A program made the position numbers and the translations under genes. 46,368 nt of DNA. Origin: DATEMK01 sp039914625 (lineage in GTDB: Bacteria > Bacteroidota > Bacteroidia > AKYH767-A > OLB10). The notes beneath the pieces were generated by a model that saw only the letters and a program-made list of their open reading frames with translations, did no database searches and was not told the origin of the DNA. The stretch lies in contig JBDSOU010000183.1 of assembly GCA_039914625.1 (NCBI GenBank), positions 1 to 46,368 of the forward strand. The letters are read 5' to 3'. This document shows positions 34,030 to 42,979 of this stretch, piece by piece; position 1 is the first letter of the stretch, and each line of letters starts with the position of its first letter.

Positions 34030-34521
34030 ATGAACAAAAAAGAAATTGAGGATCTTATCCGCTTTGTTTCAAAAGCAGGCGTGAGCGAAGTGAGCCTTGA
34101 AACCAAGGAAATAAAAATTACCATTGTAAACTCCCCACGCGCTCCTGAACATGTTACCAGCCATGTGCATGCAGCACCGGCACCGGCAACAAATGCCCCG
34201 GTTGCGCCTGTGGCTGCACCATCACCTGCCGCTGTTGCAGCGCCTGCAAATGCTGAGTCTGCCGCAAAAGATGAATCGAATTTACATGTGATTAAATCGC
34301 CCATGATCGGCACCTTTTATCGATCTGCTTCGCCCGACAAGCCCAACTTTGTAAACGTAGGCGATGAAATAAAACAAGGCAAAGTCCTGTGCATCATCGA
34401 AGCCATGAAGCTCTTCAACGAAATTGAAAGCGATGTTTCAGGCAAGATCGTGAAAGTCCTTGTGGACAATGCTTTACCAATCGAATACGATCAACCTTTG
34501 TTTTTAGTCGAACCTTCTTAA
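34030..34521 (+). CDS. accB: biotin carboxyl carrier protein of acetyl-CoA carboxylase
   Basis: 163 residues. The N-terminal helical region (MNKKEIEDLIRFVSKAGVSE) interacts with AccC, then an Ala/Pro-rich linker (APAPATNAPVAPVAAPSPAA, ~48-80) and the biotinyl domain with EAMKL and biotinylated Lys127, plus the thumb-bearing PMIGTFYRSASPDKPNFV. Carries carboxybiotin in the first step of fatty acid synthesis. accC follows 98 bp on. Confidence 0.97.
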   Translation: MNKKEIEDLIRFVSKAGVSEVSLETKEIKITIVNSPRAPEHVTSHVHAAPAPATNAPVAPVAAPSPAAVAAPANAESAAKDESNLHVIKSPMIGTFYRSASPDKPNFVNVGDEIKQGKVLCIIEAMKLFNEIESDVSGKIVKVLVDNALPIEYDQPLFLVEPS

Positions 34522-34524
34522 AAA

Positions 34525-34613
34525 GTAAATGGGTAATTGAGGTGATTAAGGTAATTGGTAAAAAACCCCATTTACCTTAATCACCCTAATTACCTCAATT
34601 ACCTCAATTACCC
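34525..34613. repeat. word-based inverted repeat between accB and accC
   Basis: Left: GGGTAATTGAGGTGATTAAG, then GTAATTGG. Right: the inverse words (ACCTTAATCACCCTAATTAC, then CTCAATTACCTCAATTACCC). The word TAATTGAGG is repeated within each arm. The imperfect stem of ~30 bp would form in the accB-accC transcript just before the accC ATG. Confidence 0.85.
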
Positions 34614-34618
34614 AAAAC

Positions 34619-35956
34619 ATGTTCAAAAAAATCCTCATAGCCAACCGTGGTGAAATTGCGCTTCGCATTATTCGCACCTGCAAAGAAATGGGCATTAACA
34701 CAGTGGCTGTTTATTCAACTGCTGATAAAGAAAGCCTGCATGTGCGTTTTGCTGACGAAGCTGTTTGCATCGGTCCCCCTCCCAGCCGCGATTCATATCT
34801 CAATATTCCAAGCATTATCTCTGCTGCTGAAATTACCAATGCCGATGCCATCCATCCCGGTTACGGTTTCCTTTCGGAGAATTCACGATTTTCTTCCATC
34901 TGCCAGGAGCATGGAATAAAATTTATTGGCGCCACGCCCGAACAGATTGACGGAATGGGCGATAAATCGAATGCAAAAGCAACCATGCGCAAAGCAAAAG
35001 TTCCTATTGTTCCCGGTTCAGAGGGGTTGCTTGCCGATGTGAAAGAAGGATTGAAAATTGCAAAAAAAATAGGTTTCCCCATAATATTAAAAGCAACTGC
35101 CGGAGGTGGCGGACGCGGAATGCGCATCGTTTGGAAACCCGAAGAAATGGAAGACGCGTGGAACTCTGCCCGCACGGAAGCGGCAGCAGCTTTCGGAAAT
35201 GATGGAATGTACCTTGAAAAATATGTGGAAGAACCGCGTCATATCGAAATTCAGATTGCAGGCGATCAATATGGAAAGGTATGTCACCTGAGTGAGCGCG
35301 ATTGTTCTATTCAACGCAGACATCAAAAACTCATTGAAGAAACTCCGTCACCATTCATGACTCCCAAATTGCGCAAAGCTATGGGGGCTGCAGCCATTAA
35401 AGCTGCCGAAGCCGTTAAATATGAAGGGGTGGGAACAGTGGAATTTCTGGTGGATAAGCACCGCGATTTTTATTTCATGGAAATGAACACCCGTATCCAG
35501 GTAGAACATCCTATTACCGAAGAAGTGATCAATTACGACCTGATAAAAGAACAGATAAAAATTGCGGCAGGTCAAAAAATTTCAGGCAAAGATTATTTTC
35601 CGCAAATGCACGCTATTGAATGCCGCATCAATGCCGAAGACCCTTACAATAATTTTCGCCCTGCTCCCGGTAAAATCACCAACCTCCATATTCCCGGAGG
35701 ACATGGAGTTAGAGTTGATTCGCACATTTATGCCGGGTACACCATTCCGCCCAACTATGATTCGATGGTTGCAAAACTGATCACGATGGCGCAAACAAGA
35801 GACGAAGCCATCCGCACCATGGAACGTGCACTAAGCGAATTTATAATAGAAGGCGTAAAAACCACCATTCCTTTTCACCAGCAATTAATGCAGAACGAAG
35901 ATTTCCGCAAAGGAAATTATACCACCAAGTTTATGGAAACGTTTAAGCTGAAATAA
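34619..35956 (+). CDS. accC: biotin carboxylase subunit of acetyl-CoA carboxylase
   Basis: 445 residues, full length. MFKKILIANRGEIALRII, DAIHPGYGFLSEN, the ATP-grasp glycine-rich loop TAGGGGRGM, EKYVEEPRHIEIQ, MNTRIQVEHPITEEV and the C-terminal AECRINAEDP-like IECRINAEDPYNNFRPAPG. Uses ATP and bicarbonate to carboxylate biotin on AccB. Carboxyltransferase subunits are not in the window. Confidence 0.98.
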   Translation: MFKKILIANRGEIALRIIRTCKEMGINTVAVYSTADKESLHVRFADEAVCIGPPPSRDSYLNIPSIISAAEITNADAIHPGYGFLSENSRFSSICQEHGIKFIGATPEQIDGMGDKSNAKATMRKAKVPIVPGSEGLLADVKEGLKIAKKIGFPIILKATAGGGGRGMRIVWKPEEMEDAWNSARTEAAAAFGNDGMYLEKYVEEPRHIEIQIAGDQYGKVCHLSERDCSIQRRHQKLIEETPSPFMTPKLRKAMGAAAIKAAEAVKYEGVGTVEFLVDKHRDFYFMEMNTRIQVEHPITEEVINYDLIKEQIKIAAGQKISGKDYFPQMHAIECRINAEDPYNNFRPAPGKITNLHIPGGHGVRVDSHIYAGYTIPPNYDSMVAKLITMAQTRDEAIRTMERALSEFIIEGVKTTIPFHQQLMQNEDFRKGNYTTKFMETFKLK

Positions 35957-35964
35957 AAGTAAAT

Positions 35965-36047
35965 GATTTGAAAATTTGAAAATGAGGAAATTTGAAAATT
36001 CGTACACAAGCTGATTATTCCCTTTAAAATTTTCAAATCTTCAAATT
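35965..36047. repeat. word-based inverted repeat between accC and marC
   Basis: Left arm repeats GAAAATTTGAAAATG; right arm AAAATTTTCAAATCTTCAAA, its inverse. Ends six bases before the ATG at 36054. Same class as 34525-34613. Confidence 0.75.
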
Positions 36048-36053
36048 AAAAAA

Positions 36054-36620
36054 ATGAACATCAGCTTTAAAAACATCATCACCATCTCGATGATTCTTTT
36101 TGCTGTTATTGATATTGTCGGATCTATTCCTGTAATACTTGAAATAAGAAGAAAAGCCGGTAGTATCCATCCTGAAAAGGCAACGCTGGTTTCTCTTCTC
36201 ATTATGCTTGTTTTTCTTTTTTTGGGAGAGAATATTTTAAAATTTATCGGGCTTGATCTTGCATCGTTTGCAATTGCCGGATCGTTTGTTTTATTTTTTA
36301 TTTCTTTAGAAATGATACTGGGAATAAAAATTTATAAAGATGAATTACCCGAAACAGCTTCCATAGTTCCCATTGCATTTCCGTTAATAGCCGGAGCCGG
36401 AACCATGACCACACTTTTATCATTGCGTTCGCAATACCTCCCTATGGAAATAATAATTGGAATTGTTTTAAATTTAATCCTCGTTTATCTTTGTCTTAAA
36501 AATTTAGGATTCTTAGAAAAGCTTTTAGGTCCAACAGGAATCGGAGTGCTCAGAAAAGTATTCGGATTTATTCTGCTCGCCATAGCAGTAAAGCTTTTCA
36601 GAAGCAACCTGGGAATATAA
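36054..36620 (+). CDS. MarC-family integral membrane protein
   Basis: 188 residues, about six membrane segments. MarC/UPF0056 signature near the N-terminus (ILFAVIDIVGSIPVILEI), EKATLVSLLIMLVFLFLGEN, PIAFPLIAGAGTMTTLLSLR, and GFILLAIAVKLFRSNL at the end. Function unsettled in the family; the early link to multiple antibiotic resistance was not upheld. Follows accC on the same strand. Confidence 0.92.
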   Translation: MNISFKNIITISMILFAVIDIVGSIPVILEIRRKAGSIHPEKATLVSLLIMLVFLFLGENILKFIGLDLASFAIAGSFVLFFISLEMILGIKIYKDELPETASIVPIAFPLIAGAGTMTTLLSLRSQYLPMEIIIGIVLNLILVYLCLKNLGFLEKLLGPTGIGVLRKVFGFILLAIAVKLFRSNLGI

Positions 36621-36768
36621 ATAAAGTAAACAATTGACAACAGACAGTAAACAATAAAAATAAAATTATCATTTTGAAAAATAATCCGCAAAAAAAATTA
36701 AATAATATTTTTTTCTTTTTTTGTTAAATAGTTAACAGGAATTGTTTACTTGTCTATTGTCTATTTAA
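36619..36768. repeat. word-based inverted repeat between marC and rnhA
   Basis: Left words AAAGTAAACAATTGACAACA and GACAGTAAACAAT at ~36622-36655; right words GGAATTGTTTACTTGTCTAT and TGTCTATTT at 36737-36766, inverse of the left. The A/T-rich middle (36656-36736) has no gene. Ends at the rnhA ATG. Confidence 0.75.
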
Positions 36769-37236
36769 ATGATAACAATCTACACCGATGGCTCCTCACG
36801 CGGCAATCCCGGACCGGGCGGCTACGGAACAATATTAATTTCGGGGAATCACAGCAAAGAACTTTCACAAGGCTATCGTTTAACCACCAACAACCGCATG
36901 GAACTCATGAGTGTGATTACCGGTCTGGAAGCATTAAAAAAGAAAGGAGAACAGGTTGAAATTTATTCCGATTCGAAATATGTGATTGATTCCGTTGAAA
37001 AAAAATGGGTGTTCGGCTGGGTGCAAAAAAAATTTAAAGGGAAAAAAAATGCCGACTTATGGATTCGCTTTTTAAAAATTTACAAAGAACATCATGTAAA
37101 ATTCCATTGGATTAAAGGGCATAACAATCATCCCTATAATGAACGATGTGATGAAATGGCTGTAGCAGCCGCGCTTGGCGGAAATCTTATACCCGACACG
37201 GGTTATGAAACCGAATTTCGTGGCGGATTGCTTTAA
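36769..37236 (+). CDS. rnhA: ribonuclease HI
   Basis: 155 residues. Catalytic residues Asp7 (YTDGSS), Glu45 (NNRMELMS), Asp68 (YSDSKYV) and Asp128 (NERCDEMA) all present; handle loop KKWVFGWVQKKFKGKKN and His118 (KGHNNHP) present. Cleaves RNA in RNA:DNA hybrids. Single-domain, cytoplasmic. C-terminal GYETEFRGGLL extends slightly past the fold. Confidence 0.97.
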   Translation: MITIYTDGSSRGNPGPGGYGTILISGNHSKELSQGYRLTTNNRMELMSVITGLEALKKKGEQVEIYSDSKYVIDSVEKKWVFGWVQKKFKGKKNADLWIRFLKIYKEHHVKFHWIKGHNNHPYNERCDEMAVAAALGGNLIPDTGYETEFRGGLL

Positions 37237-37292
37237 TAATTTTTTCTATCAAAAATATTTCTACTTTTATTGCCTGAATTATTTCGCCCCGC

Positions 37293-39899
37293 ATGAAAAA
37301 CATTTTTACAATATTGTTTTTGTTTCCATTTTTAGCATCAGCACAGCTTACTGATGATTTCACTGACGGAGATTTTACAAACAACCCGGCATGGGTTGGT
37401 GATATTGCTTCATGGCAGGTGCTGGGCGGTCAGCTCAATTCAAATAATTTAACCACCAACACATCATTTTATCTTGCTACACCTTCATCTTTGGCAACTG
37501 CTGCACAGTGGGAAATATGGGTAAACTTCAAGCAGGCAACTTCAGGTTCAAATTACATGGATATATATCTCACTTCCGATATTCAGGATTTGAACGGAGC
37601 AGGCAACGGATATTTTGTGCGGATCGGGGGCACTCCTGATGAAATCAGCTTGTATGGTAAAATCGCTGGTGTAAATACAAAGATTATTGACGGAACTGAC
37701 TTACGCTCACAAGTAAATTCAACTGATAATTATTTCAGAATAAAAGTTACACGCACAGCTGCAAATCTTTGGACACTTCTTGATGACAATGCAGGAGGAA
37801 CTAATTATTTTACCGAAGGAACCATTACAGATGCAAACTTTACCAGTTCTGCCTATTTCGGAATTTCGGTAACACAATCAACAAATAGTTTTTTTAATAA
37901 ACACTTTTTTGACAGCATTTCTGTCGGCAATATTGTGATTGATGTAACACCTCCTGCTGTTTCTTCCATCAATGTCACAAACGCAAATGAGATCGATGTC
38001 ATCTTCAACGAACCTCTTGAACAGATTTCAGCCGAAACAATTTCCAACTATACCGTCAATAGTACAATCACTCCAAATGCAGCTTCGCTCATTTCTGCAA
38101 ATACAGTGCATGTAACTTTCGCAGCCAATTTTACAAGCGGATTTGTAAATACGCTGAGTGTTTTAAATGTATTGGATATAAGCAACAATCCTATTATAAC
38201 AGCAAGCACAGGGCAATTCACATATTTTGCCCCTGTCACTCCTTCGAAATATGATGTGGTGATCAATGAAATCTTTCCTGATGAAAGTCCGCAGATTGGT
38301 TTACCTGCAGCAGAATATGTTGAAATCTATAACCGAAGCAATAAAACTTTTGATTTAAGCGGATGGAAATTTTCAGACACAGGAACTCCGCAAAATTTGC
38401 CTTCATTTATTTTAACGCCCGGCTCTTATCTTATTTTATGTGATGATGGCAATGCTTCCTTATTTTCTTCTTTCGGAAATGTTCTTGGACTAAGCTCTTT
38501 TCCATCTTTGAATAATGACGGTGACGATTTAAAATTATATGATCCTGCTTCAAATATCATAGATGGCATTGTTTACGATCTGACTTTATATCATGATCCT
38601 GCAAAGCAAGACGGAGGATGGAGCATCGAACGCATCAATCCTGATTTTACATGCACCAATCCGTTAGACTGGAAAGCAGCTGTAAATCCCAATGGAGGAA
38701 CTCCCGGTTCAGTGAACAGTGTTGACGGAGATTTTTCTGATTCGCAAGCTCCTTCATTACTTCGTGCAGTGGCGATTGATGCTACACATATAAAAGTTTT
38801 TTTTGATGAAGCAATGAATGCAGCAACTCTTTCTGATGTTTCAACCTATTCAATTGATAACAACATTGGCTCACCGGCAGCAGTGTCCGCACAAACCGAT
38901 TTTTCTGCTGCTACCTTAACTGTAACAACAAACATTGTGCATGGAATAATTTATACAATCACTATTAATAATTCCATTTCTGATTGTGCAGGAAATATTT
39001 TATCAGGAGCTAATTCTGTTCGCTTTGCCATTCCTGATTCAGTGGCAATTTCTGACATTATCATCAATGAAATTCTTTTTAATCCGTTAACAACAAATGA
39101 TTATGATTTCGTAGAATTATACAACCGTTCTCAAAAAATAATTGACCTCGCTGCATTACGCATTGCAAGCACTGATCCTTTGACAGATTCACTCATTGAT
39201 GTTAAAATAATTACTTCTGAAGGCTATTTGATTTTCCCCGGTGATTATGTTGCATTGACAGCTTCTCCGGAAAATGTAAAAACAATTTATCACACTACTA
39301 ACCCTTCAGGATTTTTAAAAGTTGAAACCATGCCTTCATTCAATGATGATGATGATGCCGTAGTGATTACTAACAGCAGCTTTATACGGATGGATCAGTT
39401 TAATTATTCTCCCGATTTTCAGTTCCCTTTGTTGAATGATGATGCAGGAATTTCACTGGAACGCATCAGTTTCAACCGTCCTACACAGGACAGCAGCAAC
39501 TGGCATTCAGCAGCCGAAACAGTAGGCTATGCAACTCCGGCTTATGAAAATTCGCAACATGCAGAAACAATTGATGACGGCAGTGAAGTTTCATTGGAAC
39601 CGGAAATTTTTTCTCCTGATAATGATGGAAACAGCGATGTGGTGAATATCCATTATCACTTCGGTGAATCGGGGTTTACCGCCAACCTCAGAATTTTTGA
39701 TTCAAAAGGACGGCTAATCATTCATCTCATAAAAAATGAATTGCTCGGATTGGAAGGAACATTTACCTGGAATGGAATTACCAGTGAAAATCTGAAAGCA
39801 AAAGTTGGAATTTATGCTGTTTACCTCGAAGTGTTTAATGAAAAAGGAACGGTAAAGAAATTCAAAAAGCCGTTGGTGCTTGCTTCGAAGTTCCAATGA
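37293..39899 (+). CDS. lamin-tail-domain secreted protein
   Basis: 868 residues. Signal peptide MKNIFTILFLFPFLASAQ. A beta-rich jelly-roll-like region (~20-210), two SwmB/Big_5-like strands (~215-310, ~480-575), and two lamin tail domains: ~317-450 (VVINEIFPDESP, AAEYVEIYNRSNKTFDLSGW) and ~585-720 (IIINEILFNPLTTNDYDFVE, LYNRSQKIIDL). The C-terminus (~770-868) has EIFSPDNDGNSDVVNI and LRIFDSKGRLI, then WNGITSENLKAKVGIY, which looks like a gliding-motility-associated (type B) T9SS tail. LTD domains are often found with nucleases or on surface proteins; no catalytic domain is seen here. Confidence 0.9.
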   Translation: MKNIFTILFLFPFLASAQLTDDFTDGDFTNNPAWVGDIASWQVLGGQLNSNNLTTNTSFYLATPSSLATAAQWEIWVNFKQATSGSNYMDIYLTSDIQDLNGAGNGYFVRIGGTPDEISLYGKIAGVNTKIIDGTDLRSQVNSTDNYFRIKVTRTAANLWTLLDDNAGGTNYFTEGTITDANFTSSAYFGISVTQSTNSFFNKHFFDSISVGNIVIDVTPPAVSSINVTNANEIDVIFNEPLEQISAETISNYTVNSTITPNAASLISANTVHVTFAANFTSGFVNTLSVLNVLDISNNPIITASTGQFTYFAPVTPSKYDVVINEIFPDESPQIGLPAAEYVEIYNRSNKTFDLSGWKFSDTGTPQNLPSFILTPGSYLILCDDGNASLFSSFGNVLGLSSFPSLNNDGDDLKLYDPASNIIDGIVYDLTLYHDPAKQDGGWSIERINPDFTCTNPLDWKAAVNPNGGTPGSVNSVDGDFSDSQAPSLLRAVAIDATHIKVFFDEAMNAATLSDVSTYSIDNNIGSPAAVSAQTDFSAATLTVTTNIVHGIIYTITINNSISDCAGNILSGANSVRFAIPDSVAISDIIINEILFNPLTTNDYDFVELYNRSQKIIDLAALRIASTDPLTDSLIDVKIITSEGYLIFPGDYVALTASPENVKTIYHTTNPSGFLKVETMPSFNDDDDAVVITNSSFIRMDQFNYSPDFQFPLLNDDAGISLERISFNRPTQDSSNWHSAAETVGYATPAYENSQHAETIDDGSEVSLEPEIFSPDNDGNSDVVNIHYHFGESGFTANLRIFDSKGRLIIHLIKNELLGLEGTFTWNGITSENLKAKVGIYAVYLEVFNEKGTVKKFKKPLVLASKFQ

Positions 39900-40052
39900 C
39901 CATAAGGCATTGAAGGATAACAATAAAAAATATTTGTTAAAAAATCTTTGTTGCAATTAAAAAAATCTTTATACCTTGCAGCCTCAATAAAATATAAAAT
40001 CAATTAATATAAATCAAATCAATTAAACAATTAACTCTTTAAAAAAAAAAGT

Positions 40053-41390
40053 ATGAAAAAAAATCTGATTTACACAGGGATGATTGCAGCTTTCCTTGCT
40101 GCTGCAGTAACTGAATCAAAAGGACAAGCATGGACAGTAAACGGAAATGCAGGTACATTAAATACCAATTTTCTTGGTACAACGGACTCAAAAGATCTGA
40201 GAATTAAAACTAAAAACGTTGCAAGAATTTTCGTATCTAAAAGCGGTCCTGTAGGAATAGGAAACACGGCTCCTAAAAGCCGACTTGACATTTTAGGCGG
40301 AACCGGAAACGCTGATACAATTCCTGCAGTTAATGTTATTGTAAAAAAGACAGGAAACTTTGATGTAGTTGGTGTTCATGCAGAATCTCAGCCCGCACCA
40401 GGTTATGGAATCGGTATTGACGGTTTCGGTAATTTTATCGGAGTTTCAGGATTTGGAGCAGAAGGTGGCGATTTTCAATCAGCAGGTGCTGATACGACTG
40501 TTGCTAACACAGGTACTTTGATTGGTTGTGTTGGTGCTGTGAACACTGCTGCAGCAGCAGTTGGAGTATTTGGCGCAGCAGACAATGGAAATTTTGCTTA
40601 CGGAGTTTACGGCACTACTAATGGCGGTGGATTTACCGATACTGCAAGCACAAAGCACTGGGCTTTATATGGTGATGGCGATGTTTTTGGAGTAAGATTT
40701 TTTCAGGCATCTGATGCTAAGTTAAAGGAAAATATCAAGCCTATTACATCTGCTACTGAAAAGTTAATGCAATTGACTCCATCTACTTATAATTTCAAAA
40801 GCAATACCGGCTTAGTACTTCCTTCAGGTAAAGAGTATGGTTTGCTTTCTGATAATGTTGAAAAAGTTTTCCCTGAATTAATTAAAGAAGCAAGGACAGC
40901 TACACGTTTCGATAGAAATCACAACAAAATTGGACAAGAAATTAGCTTCAAGAGTGTAAATTACTCCGGTTTGATTCCTGTATTAGTGGAGTCAGCTAAA
41001 GAGCAACAAACTGCTATTAATGCAAAGAATGCACAGATTGCTGATCTCAGCACAAAAATCACAGCACTTGAAAATCGTTTAGCTGCACTTGAAAATACTT
41101 CATCAGCTAAATTATCTTCTGTATCTTCATCGGATGCTGCCCTTGAGCAAAACAGCCCAAACCCATTCAACCAGTCCACTCAAATCCGTTATTCAGTTCC
41201 TGCTAATTCTTCAGCTCAAATCATCATCACTTCTGTTGATGGAAAATCTGTAAGAAATTATGCTATTTCAGGATCAGGAAAAGGACAAATTACTTTGAAT
41301 GCCAGCGAGCTTTCTGCAGGTTCTTATACTTATTCATTGAATGTTAATGGAAAAGTTATTGACAGCAAAACTATGGTGTTGACTAAATAA
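40053..41390 (+). CDS. surface protein with S74 endosialidase-chaperone domain and T9SS tail
   Basis: 445 residues. Signal peptide to about residue 24 (AAAVTESKGQ). Glycine-rich beta region at ~30-215 (PVGIGNTAPKSRLDILGGTG). An S74-type intramolecular chaperone domain follows at ~218-345: SDAKLKENIKPI with Ser220 at the position of the autocleavage serine, then YGLLSDNVEKVFPEL and SVNYSGLIPVLVESAKEQQT, and a coiled coil (ADLSTKITALENRLAALENT). A type A T9SS sorting domain (QNSPNPFNQSTQIRYSVPAN to DSKTMVLTK) ends it. Probable trimeric surface fibre. Confidence 0.92.
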   Translation: MKKNLIYTGMIAAFLAAAVTESKGQAWTVNGNAGTLNTNFLGTTDSKDLRIKTKNVARIFVSKSGPVGIGNTAPKSRLDILGGTGNADTIPAVNVIVKKTGNFDVVGVHAESQPAPGYGIGIDGFGNFIGVSGFGAEGGDFQSAGADTTVANTGTLIGCVGAVNTAAAAVGVFGAADNGNFAYGVYGTTNGGGFTDTASTKHWALYGDGDVFGVRFFQASDAKLKENIKPITSATEKLMQLTPSTYNFKSNTGLVLPSGKEYGLLSDNVEKVFPELIKEARTATRFDRNHNKIGQEISFKSVNYSGLIPVLVESAKEQQTAINAKNAQIADLSTKITALENRLAALENTSSAKLSSVSSSDAALEQNSPNPFNQSTQIRYSVPANSSAQIIITSVDGKSVRNYAISGSGKGQITLNASELSAGSYTYSLNVNGKVIDSKTMVLTK

Positions 41391-41410
41391 TTTTTAAGTT
41401 TAGTTACCTT

Positions 41411-41446
41411 AAAAAACCGTCCCGATTGCAATCGGGACGGTTTTTT
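41411..41446 (+). terminator. intrinsic terminator, perfect 36-bp palindrome
   Basis: AAAAAACCGTCCCGATTG at 41411-41428 is the exact reverse complement of CAATCGGGACGGTTTTTT at 41429-41446. G/C-rich stem with A-run on one side and T-run on the other, so it can terminate in either direction. Ends the S74 gene. Confidence 0.93.
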
Positions 41447-41463
41447 TATTTTCGTTTAAATTG

Positions 41464-41471
41464 TATTTTTG
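41464..41471 (+). promoter_or_regulatory. TAnnTTTG box abutting the HTTM start
   Basis: TATTTTTG at 41464-41471, whose last G is four bases before ATG 41475. A TTG at 41469 would add two residues but lies in this box. Confidence 0.45.
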
Positions 41472-41474
41472 ACC

Positions 41475-42851
41475 ATGGCTGAAAAACCCAACTTTACCGC
41501 TCGACTTTTTCAACCCGTTAATTCTTTTTCAGCCGATGCATTCAGAATGCTTTTCGGGCTTGCCATGATATTTCAATTTATAAGCTTCATAAAATTCGAT
41601 TTTATCCGCGTGGGAATTTTATCTCCACGGTTTCATTTTACTTACGATTTTTTTGATTTTGTAAAACCGCTTTCACCGGCTTTCCTCAACCTGTTGATAG
41701 TATTAATGCTTGCCGGAGCTTTTTTAATAACTATTAATAAATTTTACAAAGCGGGAATTCTTCTTTTCGCTATATCATTTTCTTATCTATTTTTTCTGGA
41801 CCAAAGCTATTATAACAATCATTTTTACCTGATCATTTTACTTTCTATAATTCTATTCTTTTACAAACCTGTTTCAGCAAAAGACGGTAATAGATTAATT
41901 CCTCAATGGTTTATCCGGCTGCTTCAATTTCAGGTCATAGTAGTTTATTTCTATGGAGGACTTGCAAAACTGAATCATGACTGGCTGGTGGATTGCCAGC
42001 CTATGAAAACGTTGCTCGAAGTCAATGCAGCTAATTCCTTGTTCCCTGCCCTGCTCAAAAGTAACTTTGTGGTTTATTACCTGACCTATGGCGGAATTGT
42101 TTTTGATTTGCTGATCGGTTTTCTACTGCTTTACAAACCTGTATTGAAAGTTGCAATCATTCTGAATATATTTTTCCATCTGACCAATTTTTTCATATTC
42201 AATCTTGGCGAAGGGGGAGATATAGGAATTTTTCCGCTGCTTATGATTTTTACCAATGTGTTGTTCATTGAACCCGAAAAGCTGCAGCAATTAGTTTCGA
42301 AATATTTACGTGTAAAGGCTGAAAATGATGCTAAAAAACAAAAAAACAAAAACAAAACATTTTCTCATATTATAGATTTCTCTTCAAAAAAAAATATAGT
42401 GCTTTCCTGTCTTACATGCTATATTTTATTTCAACTGCTGTTTCCTTTCAGACACTTTGCTTATCCCGGCAATACAGACTGGACGGGTAAAGCACAGCGT
42501 TTCTCATGGCGAATGAAGGTATATGTTAAAACGGGGTCAGTGCGGATTACAGCGAAGCAATCTGCAAATGATGAGCCGCTTGAAATGGATTGGAAAAAAC
42601 ATATTAACCAGGTACAGTATGCTGCCATGCGTGATCACCCTGAAATGCTTCTTCAATTTGCTGACTATTTGAAAAAACTTTCCGTACAGCTGGGGTTTAG
42701 AACTATTATTCTCAATGCAGAAGTACAGGTTTCCATGAACGGGCGGCCAAAACAATTTGTGGTGGACCCTTCGCTTGATTTGCTGGCTGTAAAAAGAAAT
42801 CCATTTAAACATGCTGAATGGATCCTGCCTTTAAAAAATAATCCCAAATAA
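41475..42851 (+). CDS. HTTM domain protein (vitamin K-dependent carboxylase-like)
   Basis: 458 residues from ATG 41475. About eight membrane segments in the first ~270 residues, including AFRMLFGLAMIFQFISFIK, FYGGLAKLNHDWLVDCQPMK (the VKGC/HTTM core motif) and NIFFHLTNFFIFNLGEGGDI. Then a soluble part (~330-458; LPFRHFAYPGNTDWTGKAQR, RFSWRMKVYVKTG). Full-length homologue of vitamin K-dependent gamma-glutamyl carboxylases; bacterial ones lack proven substrates. Independent of the efflux operon downstream. Confidence 0.92.
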   Translation: MAEKPNFTARLFQPVNSFSADAFRMLFGLAMIFQFISFIKFDFIRVGILSPRFHFTYDFFDFVKPLSPAFLNLLIVLMLAGAFLITINKFYKAGILLFAISFSYLFFLDQSYYNNHFYLIILLSIILFFYKPVSAKDGNRLIPQWFIRLLQFQVIVVYFYGGLAKLNHDWLVDCQPMKTLLEVNAANSLFPALLKSNFVVYYLTYGGIVFDLLIGFLLLYKPVLKVAIILNIFFHLTNFFIFNLGEGGDIGIFPLLMIFTNVLFIEPEKLQQLVSKYLRVKAENDAKKQKNKNKTFSHIIDFSSKKNIVLSCLTCYILFQLLFPFRHFAYPGNTDWTGKAQRFSWRMKVYVKTGSVRITAKQSANDEPLEMDWKKHINQVQYAAMRDHPEMLLQFADYLKKLSVQLGFRTIILNAEVQVSMNGRPKQFVVDPSLDLLAVKRNPFKHAEWILPLKNNPK

Positions 42852-42916
42852 AAACCAACTGCTCACAAGCTGAAAAGTTAAACCTCTGGTGTTGGCATGA
42901 TGGTTTTTAAAATTAA

Positions 42917-42950
42917 TTAAACGTTTGTTTAATTTTAAACATTTGTTTAA
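42917..42950. promoter_or_regulatory. twin TetR operators
   Basis: Two 16-bp near-palindromes, TTAAACGTTTGTTTAA at 42917-42932 and TTAAACATTTGTTTAA at 42935-42950, differing at one base, starts 18 bp apart. They overlap both promoter elements of the TetR gene, so they are the likely binding sites of the TetR protein. Confidence 0.75.
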
Positions 42951-42955
42951 CTTTG
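42924..42955 (+). promoter_or_regulatory. promoter of the tetR-emrA-emrB operon
   Basis: TTTG at 42924-42927 in the first operator, 20-bp spacer, TAACTTTG at 42948-42955 overlapping the end of the second. ATG at 42980. Repressor binding would cover both elements. Confidence 0.65.
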
Positions 42956-42979
42956 CAGCATATTTAAACCCCCATTTCA

